Notes under the pieces: generated by a model
Told to the model about the DNA's origin: nothing
What the model saw: only the letters and a program-made list of their open reading frames with translations
Database searches by the model: none
Shown here: positions 23,662 to 34,539 of the stretch, in pieces
Layout: each line of letters opens with the position of its first letter
Position numbering within the stretch: the stretch's first letter is position 1
NCBI GenBank assembly: GCA_036936605.1
Contig: JAUPFV010000001.1
Span: 216,223,530 to 216,287,529, forward strand
DNA length: 64,000 bases
Reading direction: 5' to 3'
Source of the DNA: Limnanthes douglasii subsp. nivea
Lineage: Eukaryota > Streptophyta > Magnoliopsida > Brassicales > Limnanthaceae
Program-made: the position numbers and the translations under genes

Positions 23662-23679
23662 TGGCGACCACAGTGGGAG
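23662..23679 (+). promoter_or_regulatory. Primer-binding site of G1
   Basis: TGGCGACCACAGTGGGAG lies 4 bp after the LTR. It is close to the complement of the 3' end of a plant tRNA-Arg (TGGCGACTCCACTGGGG type), the primer class reported for Ogre/Tat elements. The tRNA match is from memory. Confidence 0.75.
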
Positions 23680-23730
23680 GAGAAGGTGTCTGAATCAAGC
23701 ATTCAAAACCAGCAAAGAAAGTCTGTCCGA

Positions 23731-26073
23731 ATGAATCCGGACAATCCAGAAGCACCACCAGCTCTACTCAAAGTGGTGGGGGAGAACGATGAATACACTA
23801 TCGAAGAGCGTGATAGGATAAAAGGTGAAATAGAAGCTCTGAGGGCAGAAAAGGCCAAGATGGGCGTGAAAGAAAAGTCCAAAGCATCGGTTGCTCATCA
23901 CACCGATAACCCCAGAGAGCATGAGTCTTCAAAGACTCATGTGAGCACTAAAAAGACTCATGCCAGTTCTAAAAAGTCTCACCGGTCTAAGCGAGTAGAG
24001 AGTTCTGACTCAAGCTCAGAATCTTCTGATAGCTCTTCGGACAGTGAGGGAGTTGAAAAAACCTTGTCCTCTAGCAGCGATGAGGGTCGAACTCTTAAGA
24101 AGCAAAAGCAAATTAAAAAATATTCAAGAAAAAGGGATAGACAAGGAAAGATGAAGAGGCATATTGGTAAAGGATCATCTCATAGCCGGAAGCATGTGGA
24201 CCGGATGCTGATGGATCCCTTCGCTTTTCACGATGAACCAGGTATCTTTGCAACTCCCAATGAGGGTACTGTGTTCAGTCGTGGAAGAAACTGGAGGCAA
24301 TCTCCATTGTCTTCTAAAATTCTGTCTGGAAACCTCCCTAAGAGGTTTGATAGCATCAAAATAGAGAAGTACGATGGCAATACTGATCCGGACAACCATC
24401 TGGAGCAATTTAAAAACTTCATGATGAACTTTGACAACGACGATAAGCTACTTTGTAGGGCCTTCTCCCAATCATTTACGGGGAGTGCTCTAAAATGGTA
24501 CAACAGCCTGCCTCAGGGTTGTATTAAAGATTTCAATACTTTTTGGGTAGCCTTTCGAAGGCAGTTTGTAGGGAGTAAAGAGCTAAAGGGCAATGGAGAC
24601 ACAATAATCCATTGTGCCCAGGAGCCAAATGAGTCCTTGAAAGAATATATAAGCCGTTTTGTGAACACCAAGAATGGGTTGGCTGATTGCTTCGAACAGG
24701 TAGCAATAGCATCCCTAAGACAGGGTTTGAACCCAGGAAATCTAGCTGATTCAGTGACCAGAAAGAAAGCCATGACATGGGGAGGGTTGCTGAATCAGGT
24801 TGGAAAACAAATAAACGTTAATGAAACAAAGAAAACCAGGGTGCACAGGCAGGTGAGGTCTACCTCAGTGGCACCAAATCCCAATCAGAACCAGTCCGGA
24901 AATAAAGCAAGAGAGACCGGACAGGGGCATGGCAGGGCAAAAGCTCAGTCTCAGCCAGCTGCTCCTACTCAAAGTCAGCAATCCAGAAACAAGAGAGGGC
25001 CATGGGTGCAACCGGAATGGTTCGCAGAATTGAAAGAAAGTGTGGCCACTATTTTTGATAAAACAAAAGAAGAGGTGCATTACCGGAGACCGGCTACACT
25101 GCAGTCTCCCAGAGAGCATCGTAATAACTCTTCTTGCCAGTATCACAACGATATTGGTCATACCACTGATGACTGCATAGCATTGAAACAAGAAGTTCAC
25201 AACTTGATTGAGAGGGGAAAACTGGGGGCTTACGTGAAAAAAAGAGGGGGTAACAGGCCTGATAACACTCACCGGGTTGGTCCAAGTAATGCTGCTCCGG
25301 AGGGAGCCATGGTTATAATTGAAAGGTTTGACGTTGAATCTGAGTACTTGGATCCAGATCCAACTCGAAACAGAGTAGGTACAATTGAGGAATGTTTTAG
25401 GTCGGTCTCCGGACTCATTAAGTTTTTTGAGTCACTTACAATTCTCGGAGGGGACACTATGACAGCTCCTACTGCTTTTTCGACGAAGAGGCACGTGCAT
25501 ACTTTAGCGTCCCAGCTAGAAGAAGGCATAACTTCCTATCAGTCACCAAACTCATTCCCCTTCATTGTTTTCGATGAAGATGATTTAAGAGACATTGCTG
25601 GCCCTCATGAGGATGCTGTTGTCATAGGAGCATCTATTGGGGGCAACGACATAAGACGAATTTTGGTGGATACTAGAAGCTCAGCCAATATCCTTTTCCT
25701 AGCTACATACAAGAGAATGAAAAATCTAACTGTAATTCAGAGTTCAGACAGATCAATTGTGGGCTTTACAGGCAGCTCAGCTGATGTGATCGGTGAGTTC
25801 GAAGAAGAAGTTCTATTGGGCAAGGGCCCTTTCAAGAAAATGGTTAGAATACTCTTTATTGTGGGGGATTGTCCCACTTGCTATAATGCTATTCTAGGGA
25901 GGTCTTGGCTCTCTAGGATGCATGCAGTGGCTTCAACAGTCCACCAGTGCTTAAAGTATGTTGTTCAGGGACAGGTTGGAGTCGTCCGGAGCAGCCAAAA
26001 GATTGCAAGAGAATGTTATGCCACCGCCCTGGCTCCTCGAACGCTGGGGGCAGTCCGTATTAACGAGCAATAG
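23731..26073 (+). CDS. G1 gag-protease polyprotein (780 aa)
   Basis: An uninterrupted frame from the first ATG (23731) to TAG (26071-26073). The N-terminus is Ser/Lys-rich and charged (residues about 30-170), followed by the Retrotrans_gag capsid domain (about 210-320, with ALKWYNSLP and NESLKEYISRF) and a CCHC-like knuckle CQYHNDIGHTTDDC (about 469-482). A retropepsin-like domain follows from about 635 (IRRILVDTRSSANILF). Gag packages element RNA; protease cuts the polyprotein. The active site reads DTR instead of the DTG seen in G2, so protease is probably inactive. The frame is open upstream to a GTG at 23686, but ATG is preferred. After the stop, RT continues in the same frame. Confidence 0.88.
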   Translation: MNPDNPEAPPALLKVVGENDEYTIEERDRIKGEIEALRAEKAKMGVKEKSKASVAHHTDNPREHESSKTHVSTKKTHASSKKSHRSKRVESSDSSSESSDSSSDSEGVEKTLSSSSDEGRTLKKQKQIKKYSRKRDRQGKMKRHIGKGSSHSRKHVDRMLMDPFAFHDEPGIFATPNEGTVFSRGRNWRQSPLSSKILSGNLPKRFDSIKIEKYDGNTDPDNHLEQFKNFMMNFDNDDKLLCRAFSQSFTGSALKWYNSLPQGCIKDFNTFWVAFRRQFVGSKELKGNGDTIIHCAQEPNESLKEYISRFVNTKNGLADCFEQVAIASLRQGLNPGNLADSVTRKKAMTWGGLLNQVGKQINVNETKKTRVHRQVRSTSVAPNPNQNQSGNKARETGQGHGRAKAQSQPAAPTQSQQSRNKRGPWVQPEWFAELKESVATIFDKTKEEVHYRRPATLQSPREHRNNSSCQYHNDIGHTTDDCIALKQEVHNLIERGKLGAYVKKRGGNRPDNTHRVGPSNAAPEGAMVIIERFDVESEYLDPDPTRNRVGTIEECFRSVSGLIKFFESLTILGGDTMTAPTAFSTKRHVHTLASQLEEGITSYQSPNSFPFIVFDEDDLRDIAGPHEDAVVIGASIGGNDIRRILVDTRSSANILFLATYKRMKNLTVIQSSDRSIVGFTGSSADVIGEFEEEVLLGKGPFKKMVRILFIVGDCPTCYNAILGRSWLSRMHAVASTVHQCLKYVVQGQVGVVRSSQKIARECYATALAPRTLGAVRINEQ

Positions 26074-29000
26074 CAATTTGAGGGCCTTTCTGGGGGTGAG
26101 GGTGAAATTGATGACCCCAGAGAGTCCCCTGGAGTATTGATACCAGTCGAAGAGGTAGAAACACACTGTCTGGAAGAAGGAAAAAGTGTCAAGATGGGGT
26201 CTAAGATGCCACCCATTTTGAAAAATGAAATGTTAAAGTTTTTGAAGAACCATCAGCACGTTTTTTCTTGGTGCAATGCTGATGTTACTGGGGTTCCATC
26301 AGAAGTGATATCACATCACCTATCCGTCCGGAGAGACGTAGCACCAGTGGTTCAAAAGAGAAGAGCTTTTTCTAAGGAGAAGGCTGATGTCATTGTGCAA
26401 GAGTTTGACAAGCTCACAAAGATGGGGCACATCAAGGAGTCTCAATATCCTTTGTGGACTGCCAATCCGGTTCTGGTAAAAAAGAAAAATGGCAAGTGGC
26501 GCATGTGCATTGACTTCACAGATCTCAATAGAGCTTGCCCAAAAGATTTGTATCCAGTCCCCCGGATTGATCAGTTAGTAGACTCCACCTCTGGGAACAA
26601 GCTGCTTTCCTTTATGGATGCCTTCTCCGGATACAATCAGATTCAAGTAGATCCAAAAGATCAAGAGCATACCACATTTGTCACTGACAGAGGTCTTCAT
26701 TGCTACAAGGTAATGCCCTTTGGTTTGAAAAATGCTGGGGCTACTTATCAGAGATTAGTCAACAAGGCATTTGCTGATCAAATTGGAAGAAACATGGAAG
26801 TGTACATTGATGACATGATGGTGAAAAGTGTGGATGAGCAGTTGCACTTGTCCGATCTCCAAGAAACTTTTGCCAACTTGGTAAAAGTAAATTTGAAATT
26901 AAACCCAGAAAAGTTTGTGTTCGGAGTACAGTCCGGGAAGTTTCTGGGCTATATTATAAGTGAGCATGGAATACAACCCGACCCGGACCAGCTTAACGCC
27001 CTATTTCAAATGGAGCCTCCTCGAAACATTAAAGAAGTACAGCGGTTAACGGGGAGATTAGCTGCCTTAAACAGATTTATCTCAAGGTCTTCGGACAGGT
27101 GTGCCCCTTTCTTTCAAACCTTGAAGGGTGCAAAGGGATTCAATTGAACTCCACAGTGTGATGAGGCTTTCAATGAGATCAAAAAGCACCTGTCCTCCCC
27201 CAAAAATTTGTTTAAGCCAGTTGATGGGGAGACACTCTTCGTATATTTGGCAGTTTCAAGTTGTGCCATTAGTGCTGTGTTGGTAAGAGAGGTCGATGGA
27301 CATCCCCATCCAGTGTACTACATCAGCAAAAGTTTGATAGATGCAGAAAGGCGTTACTTGAAACTCGAAAAGTTAGCATTGGCCCTGGTGATAGCTGCCA
27401 GGAAGATGAGGCCTTATTTCCAGGCTCATCCTATCATCGTCCGGACTTTTTTTTCCCTGAAGAATGTCCTCCAAAAGGCAGACATTTCAAGCAGGATGAC
27501 TAAGTGGTCAGTAGAATTGGGGGACTTCGACATAGATTTTGCTCCCCGAACAGCAGTCAAGGCCCAAGCTGTGGCTGATTAATTTCACTCCGACAGGGAT
27601 TCGGAGCAAACTACTGACATAAAAGATAAAAAGGTATGGGTCGTCCGAACAGATTGTGGATCTAGCACTATGGGGTGTGGTGCAGGGGTGTGTTTGACTT
27701 CCCCGTATGGAGACAAAATGTACCATGCTATTTGTTTTGCTTTCAGGGCATCTAATAATGAGTCCGAATACGAAGCAGCTATAGCTAGTTTAAAGTTAGC
27801 TTACATTTGTGGGGCTAAGAGGGTCAAGCTACTAAGTGACTCCCAACTTCTTATCCATCATGCCCAAGGCCAATCTGAGGCTAAGAAGAAGCAGCTTGTG
27901 AAATACTTACTCCTCCTTAAGAATGAAACACTCAAGTTTAAAAGTGTTGTTTATGAGCACATTCCCCGGGCAGAAAATGAGCTAGCGGACTCATTAGCAA
28001 CCATAGCATATACAGAGTCGTATACATGGATCCATGTTCTAGAAAGCCCCTTCATTCAACTTAGTAAGGGTAAAGAAGAGGAAATTTTTGAAGTACAAGA
28101 GAAACGACCTCAAGACTGGAGGTTTCCTCTCCTGCAATATCTCTCCGATGGTGTTGTGCCTCCGAATAAGTCACTAGCCAGAACTTTGAAACACAAGGCT
28201 CGTGGTTTTATCATATTGAGAGACGTGTTGTACAAGAAATCTTACAGTAAACCTCTCATGCGCTGTTTGAGGGATGAAGAGTCTCAAGTAGTCCTCTCCG
28301 AATTACATGATGGTGAAGGATCAGCCCATTGTGGGTTTAGAGCCTTAACAAGAAGAGTTTTACTCTCCGGTTACTATTGGCCATCAATCATGAAAGATGC
28401 TAAGGAATTGGTAAGAAGGTGTGACCCATGCCAGAGGTAGAACAATGAGATTCATGTCCCAGCTATTCCTTTGGAATCAATTTATGAGCCTATTCCTTTT
28501 GCTCGATGGGGGTTGGATTTAGTAGGGCCTCTCCCTGTGGCGTCCGGAGGACGCAAAATTATAATTGTAGACATAGACTACTTCTCGAAGTGGATTGAAG
28601 CAGCCCCTCTAGCATGGACAACATCAAAAGCTGTTATAAAGTTCATTTTATCCAACATCTGTTGCAGATTTGGTGTCCCACAAAAGATAACAACAGATAA
28701 TGGGCCACAGTTCGACAATAGGGAAATTGAGAGCTTCTGTGCCTCAAGGGGTATACAACATTTTTTTTCTTCACCTTTCCACCCACAAGCAAATGGGCAA
28801 GTTGAAGTGGCTAATAGGACTATACTGTCCGGTTTAAAAAAGAATTTGGAAGGGGCTGCTGGGAAGTGGCCTAGTTATCTACAAGAGGTCTTGTGGGCCT
28901 ACCGGACAACACCCGGGGCTGCAACATAAGAGTCACCCTTTGCTTTGGTCTATGGGATAGATGCAGTAGCTCCCATATAGGTAACTCTCCCCTCCTTTCG

Positions 29001-29351
29001 TGTTCACAACTTCTCCGAACACGCTAACGAGGTGGCAATCAGAAGTCAACTTGATCTGATAGAAGAAAAACGAGTTAAAGCTCACCTTAGAGTTGCACAC
29101 TATCAGGGTTTGATGAGAAGCAGGTTTGCTTCCAAAGTTAAAAGAAGAGATTTCCAACCAAGGGACAAGGTATTAGGAAAGTCTTCTTACACACTAAAGA
29201 AAAGCTGTTCGGAAAGCTGGCCCCAACATGGGAAGGTCCCTACATAGTTGTTGAAAGAATTAAACCTCGAACATATTGGTTGGAAGACAAAGATGTAAGG
29301 GTTTTGACTCATCCTTGGAATATTGAGCATCTCCGGATGTACTTGGAGTAG
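26074..29351 (+). pseudogene. G1 pol: RT, RNase H, aRNase H, integrase
   Basis: Continues the gag-protease frame beyond the TAG. RT has MCIDFTDLNRACPKD, FMDAFSGYNQI and the catalytic YIDD (26803-26814). The Ty3-type RNase H (27210-27580; ALALVIAARKMRPYF) is followed by a second, archaeal-type RNase H (27670-28010; SNNESEYEAAIASL, LLSDSQLLIHHAQGQ), typical of Tat. Integrase has the HHCC zinc region (HDGEGSAHCGF..CDPCQR, about 28300-28437), core residues in WGLDLVGPL, TDNGPQFDN and NGQVEVANRT, and a C-terminal part to TAG at 29349-29351. Breaks: nonsense codons at 27145, 27580, 28438, 28927 and 28978, and a frameshift near 29170. The integrase catalytic residues themselves look intact. Confidence 0.92.
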
Positions 29352-29836
29352 AATTTGTGTAAATATTTACTTGTTTAAACATCCATGTAAATATTTGGGG
29401 GCATACTCTTTCCTCCTTGGTGGCACGGGGAGGTTTTAATGAGGTGTCCGGGCTTTTGAATGAAATTTGATGCCTTCTTGAAATTTTTTCCAAGTGTTTA
29501 AAGTTTTGTCTTTTGTCACACTATCCGGATTGAAATAACTAAGGGCTATTTAAACTCTAGCCGGAGAACTTAAACACTCTCACTATGAAATAATTAAAGG
29601 CTATTTAAACTCTAGCCATCCAAATTGGAACAAACGATGAAAGAAGATGAGATTTGTGCAAAACAGAAACATTCATTGAAATAACTTAAAATGCCTTGGC
29701 CTTCCAAGGACTTTTGAATAGTCGAAGTAAGAACAAAAAACCTATCCGGTCAGATACCGGACACAATTACAAAAAGAATGCGTTGACCTTCCAAGGACTT
29801 TAGTTTGAATAAAAAGTAAACAAAGTAAATCATAAG
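29352..29836. repeat. G1 spacer between pol and antisense gene, with short tandem repeats
   Basis: Contains a duplicated unit of about 55 bp with GGCTATTTAAACTCTAGCC (near 29548 and 29601) and two copies of CCTTCCAAGGACTTT (near 29701 and 29788). It also holds the 3' ends of both converging genes. The repeats differ from those of G2 and G3 at the same location. Confidence 0.7.
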
Positions 29837-32802
29837 TTAAGGTTGAGCCTTTGAAGATGGCTCACCTTCATCTACCTTCTTTCCCTTAGGATCGTCTTTC
29901 TCTTCGCCAATTTTCTCCCCGGAGTGTTCTTCATCATCTGAGGAATCACTAGAGTAGCCATACCTGTCGCTTTCGGCCATCGTGTGGTAGGGGAGGTCTT
30001 CAGGCTCAACATGAAGCCATAAGTCCCCTAGGTTCTTCTTCGGAAACTTTTCATGGAAGAGTAGAACCATATCAGACCTCACCTTGGCAAGTAGTTGCTC
30101 TTCGCTTTTGATCATCTGGTTGGCATAAGCATCGATCTTGGCTTGGATCTTGGCCTCCTGCTCCTGTAGCAAAGTGGTTTTCTCCTCAGCAGCCTTAGAC
30201 ACTATATTCTCAAGAGCGATTTTGTCATTTGTCAGGTTGGTGATGATTTGATCCTTGGCTTTGGATTCTCCCTTTGAGGTGTTAAGGTCTTTCTCCAGAC
30301 CGGACAGCTTCTCCTGGAGATCTCTAATGGTTTCCTCTAAAGTGGCGACTTTTGTGGTGCTTGCCTTCTGGTTTCTCTTCAACTCCTTGTTTTCTTCCTT
30401 TAACATGTCAGCATTGGAAGTGGCAGTGCGAAGGTCGTCGGACAGCTTCTATTTGTCAGACTTGAGATCTTTGATGATATCAGCCTGGCTCCGAACTTGT
30501 CTCTCCAACGCAAGTACATGCTGCACATTGCTTAACAAGGAGTGGGCTATAGTATCCCTTTCACTAGAAATACTAAAAGTCTTACCATTAAAAGTGACTG
30601 TGTTGGAGGTGCTTGGAGGAAGGTAAGGCCCGACAAAGTCATCTCTGGGGAGATTGAGGAAGTATTCACCAAGCTCACCAAGACCGGTGATGTCTACTCC
30701 ATGGATGTTGATATCTCCCCCCTCAACCTCATCAGTATGAAAGTCGCTCGGAATCTCCTCGGCATGCGTTGGGTCAGTAGGGTTAGCATGGACAGAAGGC
30801 TCCGGAGCCCGGAGAGAAAGCTCGTCTCCCTTAGACGTTTTCTTCTTCTTGGCCTCCCGGCCTGTGCCTTCGCTTCCCTGTTTACGATTCCTCTTAGAAG
30901 CCCTTGGAGGTTTTGGGAGGTTCGCTTCTTGTTTCTCAGTCTCTTGCTCCACCACTTCCAGGAGAGCAGCATCAATTTGGCTCTGGGCGAGCCCCTCCGG
31001 ATCTGTTGGAGCATCCTTCTCTGCATCAGGAGGGTTAGCATCACCCACCACCTTTTTGCCCTTCTTCTTCTTGCCTTTCATCTTGCTCGGGGCTTTGGCC
31101 CGGCCTGGCAGGAAGAGTGTCCCATCTGGTTCATGGGTCCTCTTAAGCACAACATCCGGAGGAGGCTGGGTGGTGAGCTCCTCCCAAGTCAAGTCTCTCC
31201 GACCCGTGGTGTTCCACAGGTGAGATCTTGCCAAGTTGCTACTGGTGAAAGCAGCGTGGAATCGGTTCCCCCATTTCTCAGCAGCCCATGCATTAATCTT
31301 GCCACAAGTAACCTGCCCGGCTTTCTGATAGTCACTGAACTCCTTGGGCAGTACTGCTAAGACAAAAGTAAGACAAATTAGTATAAACTAAGTCTAAAAA
31401 GAAAAGAGAAGAGAGACAAAAATATAAAGGCAAGATACTTACGGTCACTCCTCCATCTGCTTTTGAGGAGGCTTGGGTTCTCTCCGGATTTTATCTTCCT
31501 GCCGTTCTCCCAGGCACCACTAACAAATAGGAACTGAGTCCTCCAGTTCTTCTCCGCCTCCAGCAGATCGTCCACAGCCTTGAAGTCATCCCCCATATTG
31601 AAATGGTAAAAGGGGGTGTTGTGGTTTTTGCACAGGCTGGCCACTGCAGCAAACTCCTCCATTGGCAGAGGGATCCCGGACAGCCTTGATGCCATGATAC
31701 ATGACATAAGGGTATACCAAGCGTTGGGGCTCAGCTGGCTCGGACAGAGTTTGATCAGATGGAAATATCTGACAATCTCTGGGTCTAATGGGAACCTGAG
31801 CCCCCAGTTGAATAACTCCGTGAATATGACCACTTCGCTTAACTTGCAATCCATAGGAGTCTCCGGGTGTATAGGAATCCTGATCTTTACGTTTTCTGGT
31901 ATGCCCCACTTTGTACGCATCCTGCCCAGCTCAGCAGTGTGGATGATTACATAGTTGATTTTTTGTAAGGAAAGGAGTTAATTAACGCTGACCTTGTGAA
32001 AACAAGTCCCCACTTTTCCTTCTAGGCTCTCCGGCAGATCCGGATGCCTCAAGTACAATTTCTCCTTGCCCTTATCCTTCTTGGCAACTATCTCTTTGCT
32101 GGTCTGACCGGAGGGCTCAGACTCAAATGGGGCCTCTTCAACAGAGTCCTCCATCACTTCCTCCATAATTGTTGAAGGGATTTCAGCAGCTGTAGTGGGG
32201 GGAGGGTTCAAACTTGACTCAGCCTTGTCTCCGGACTGATGGGCCTCAGTGCCCCTTTGATTTCTGCTCTCCAGTAGAGTGTCTGGAACATAAGTTTCTT
32301 GTTGAAGATTTGGATTGGAGCCCTCCGGTCCGGACAGCCTGTCCTTGGGGCTCTAATAGGCACCTCTGTTCCGGTGCTGTTGTCTTTTGCCCCCGACCTT
32401 GAGGGAGTATTTTTAGACCCTTAGCCTTTAACCAACCGGCCTTTCCTCCTATCGACTAACTTTTCAGGAGAGTGCTCCGTATCTGATCCCATTGCAATAA
32501 AGGGAGAGGGCTTTTTGAGGCTAGTGGCTGTAACTCCTGGCTCGACAGCAGGCTCCGATTCCTGAACTAAGGAACCAGAGATTATGGGGGAGAGGTTGGT
32601 TTGAAATAGTTTTCTAGGCTTAGTACCTTTGGAAGAAGAAGAGCCTCGGTCTGAATCGGTAGCAGAGGTGATTGGTCTATCAACAAGCGAGGTGGGTAAC
32701 CCTGCTGCGATCCGTCTTTCTCTTTCGACTTTTTGAGCCTTCTCTAACTCAAAAAGGTTGAGCCACCCGCCTTTGACAAGAGTGTTCCTCGCTGTAAACA
32801 TA
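29837..32802 (-). pseudogene. G1 antisense extra gene (PF04195-like), two exons, broken
   Basis: Runs opposite to gag-pol between integrase and the 3' LTR. The start MFTARNTLVKGGWLN is at 32802. Exon A (to 31443) has a Ser/Pro/Lys-rich N-terminal part and the conserved block PMDCKLSEVVIFTELFNWG..LDPEIVRYFHLIKLCPSQLSPNAW (about 31720-31860), the 'putative gypsy type transposon' (Transposase_28) domain. An intron with GTAAGT..CAG (31442 to 31354, 89 nt) joins RSD to LLPKEFSDY in frame. Exon B has WNTTGRRDLTWEEL, a Lys-rich linker, a PPSTSNTVTFNG block, a long coiled coil and a C-terminal MVLLFHEKFPKKNLGDLW, ending at 29837. Stops lie near 32419, 31978 and 30447. Function is unknown; antisense extra genes are known in Tat elements. 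Confidence 0.88.
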
Positions 32803-32901
32803 AACTATCAAACACAGTTTTTGCTTTAGAGAGAGAAAGCTTTGAGAGATTTTGCAGAGTAAATTTGAATGAGATGGTAAAACAGTAGAAAATGGGTTTG
32901 T

Positions 32902-32908
32902 ATTTATA
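32902..32908 (-). promoter_or_regulatory. TATA box of the G1 antisense gene
   Basis: TATAAAT on the minus strand, about 105 bp upstream of the start codon and followed by ACTGTTTTACCATCT. The same arrangement precedes the G2 copy at 39730. Confidence 0.7.
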
Positions 32909-33231
32909 GTAAATCTGAAAAAGGAAGTTGATTCCTAGGAGAATTCGAAAAGTTTGGCAATGATTAAAAGACGACGCTGATGTCACCACCTTTAATTAAG
33001 AGGTTGCTTTTTGAAGAAGGTGGGTTCAAAATTCAAGGTGAAAAACGGCTGAAGCAACCAATCAGAGAGCGACACGTGTCCCCACGAACTCTGGCAAAAA
33101 CCGTTTTGAATTCGTGAAGCTTTATCTGTCCGGATAAACCCATAGCCCAAATTGACAGACTTGTCCGGATAAGAACTACCCCTGATGTCGGACTGTTTTT
33201 CAGGTCTTTGGCAAGAGTATTTGCACAAACA

Positions 33232-33248
33232 CCTAAAAAAGGGGCTCC
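33232..33248 (+). promoter_or_regulatory. Polypurine tract of G1
   Basis: CCTAAAAAAGGGGCTCC lies immediately before the 3' LTR. G2 has the same tract on the other strand at 39394-39411. Confidence 0.8.
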
Positions 33249-33657
33249 TGATGAGTCCGAATTCTGCATGCTCCCCGGACAAGGACAGTTCGGTCCAATG
33301 CCTCCGGACCGGACAGATCACTTCGAACACTCAGACCATAGGACTGTTCGAACTATGACAAAAGTACTAAAAAACCTAAACACTTCTTGACTAAGCTACT
33401 TGCTCTCTTACTTAAGAGCTCATGAGTCTTTGAACATGACCCGGGTCCATTAAACATGACCCGAAAGCCCGTAAGGGCCCAAACATCAGGGTATAAATAC
33501 CTAACCACCTGCATTAAGTGTGGGTAATGAGAATTAACTGCTACTACCCAGCTTAATTATCTCTCTACTCTCTACACTAAATACATAACACCAACATACT
33601 ACTGTTAAACACCAACCAAATTACAAGCCTACCCTCAGGCGATAATTATCCACACCA
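33249..33657 (+). repeat. 3' LTR of G1
   Basis: Same length (409 bp) as the 5' LTR with about 13 substitutions by eye and no indel. It is followed by TSD AACTT. Confidence 0.95.
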
Positions 33658-34539
33658 AACTTGATATTTTAACGCTATTTCACGATGATAACCTGGTTTC
33701 TTCCTCAATCTCAACCACCGGAAGTCACTCTCAACTTTTGTTACGTATTGCACTCCGGTAGTTGTTCTGTTTTCATTTTTCCAGCTCAACTTGAGATCGA
33801 ACTTGGCGAAATCATGTGCGTTCATCGATTTTTAATGTTTAGATGTTGTTTAGTTTAGCTTTCTGGTCGAGTAAACAACAATACGTTGTTTTATAACTTT
33901 CCTGTAAGCATTTACAGTTTCTTCAGCCTGAGCGAACAGGATGCGATTGCAGTTTCTTCAGTTTGAGCGAACATGATGCAATTTTATAGTTACTTTTATA
34001 ATGTCGTTGCGAGTTTGCTTAAGTCTTCTACTGTCGTTGCGTTTTTTTGTTGAATACTTATACTGCTAGATACAGGCACCATTAACTATAGTGTTTGCGA
34101 GTTTACTTGGTAGTGATACTTGTCTTTGCGTTTTGTGTTTGAATAAAGTCATTGCTAGATGTCATTATAGTCATTGCGACTTTCCTTGGTTAGTGTGTGT
34201 TTTATTGTTAGCTAGATGTGTGTTTCTGATGTCATTTAGATTTGTAGCTAATTGATAGCGATTTGTACTTTCAACATGTGCATACATTGTTAGAGATGAA
34301 CATTCCTTATAAAACTGAGAAATAGTACTTTCTAGATTACGCATAGACACTATGATTTACTAGTCTTAACACACATTGCGATTTACCAGATGTTAGTTTC
34401 CTTATATTACGATTATACTTTTAGAACATTACTAGATTGGTTCAATAACGAGATAGATATATTTGTTCAGTAACACATTCATGCTTTCTACCTTGCCCTA
34501 CAACAAACTAACCCAATCTTCTACAATCCAGGGTAGTAT

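Larger units (their letters stand above)
23249..33657 (+). mobile_element. Ty3/gypsy Tat-type retrotransposon G1 (10,409 bp)
   Basis: Complete element with perfect 5-bp TSD AACTT (23244-23248, 33658-33662), 409-bp LTRs, PBS, gag-protease, RT, RNase H, a second (archaeal-type) RNase H, integrase, then an antisense extra gene, a polypurine tract and the 3' LTR. Dual RNase H plus an antisense gene places it in the Tat lineage (as in Grande-type elements). The LTRs differ at about 13 of 409 sites by eye, so insertion is fairly young. The pol frame already has several nonsense codons. It is inserted in the leader of MULE A. Confidence 0.95.

Noticed and set aside
30542..31360. Long plus-strand frame opposite the G1 antisense gene
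   Set aside because: It is a shadow of the minus-strand gene, whose domain, intron and homologues in G2 and G3 are clear; the plus frame has no recognisable domain.
23249..33657. Endogenous pararetrovirus
   Set aside because: LTRs, TSD, tRNA-type PBS, polypurine tract and integrase show an LTR retrotransposon; no movement protein is present.
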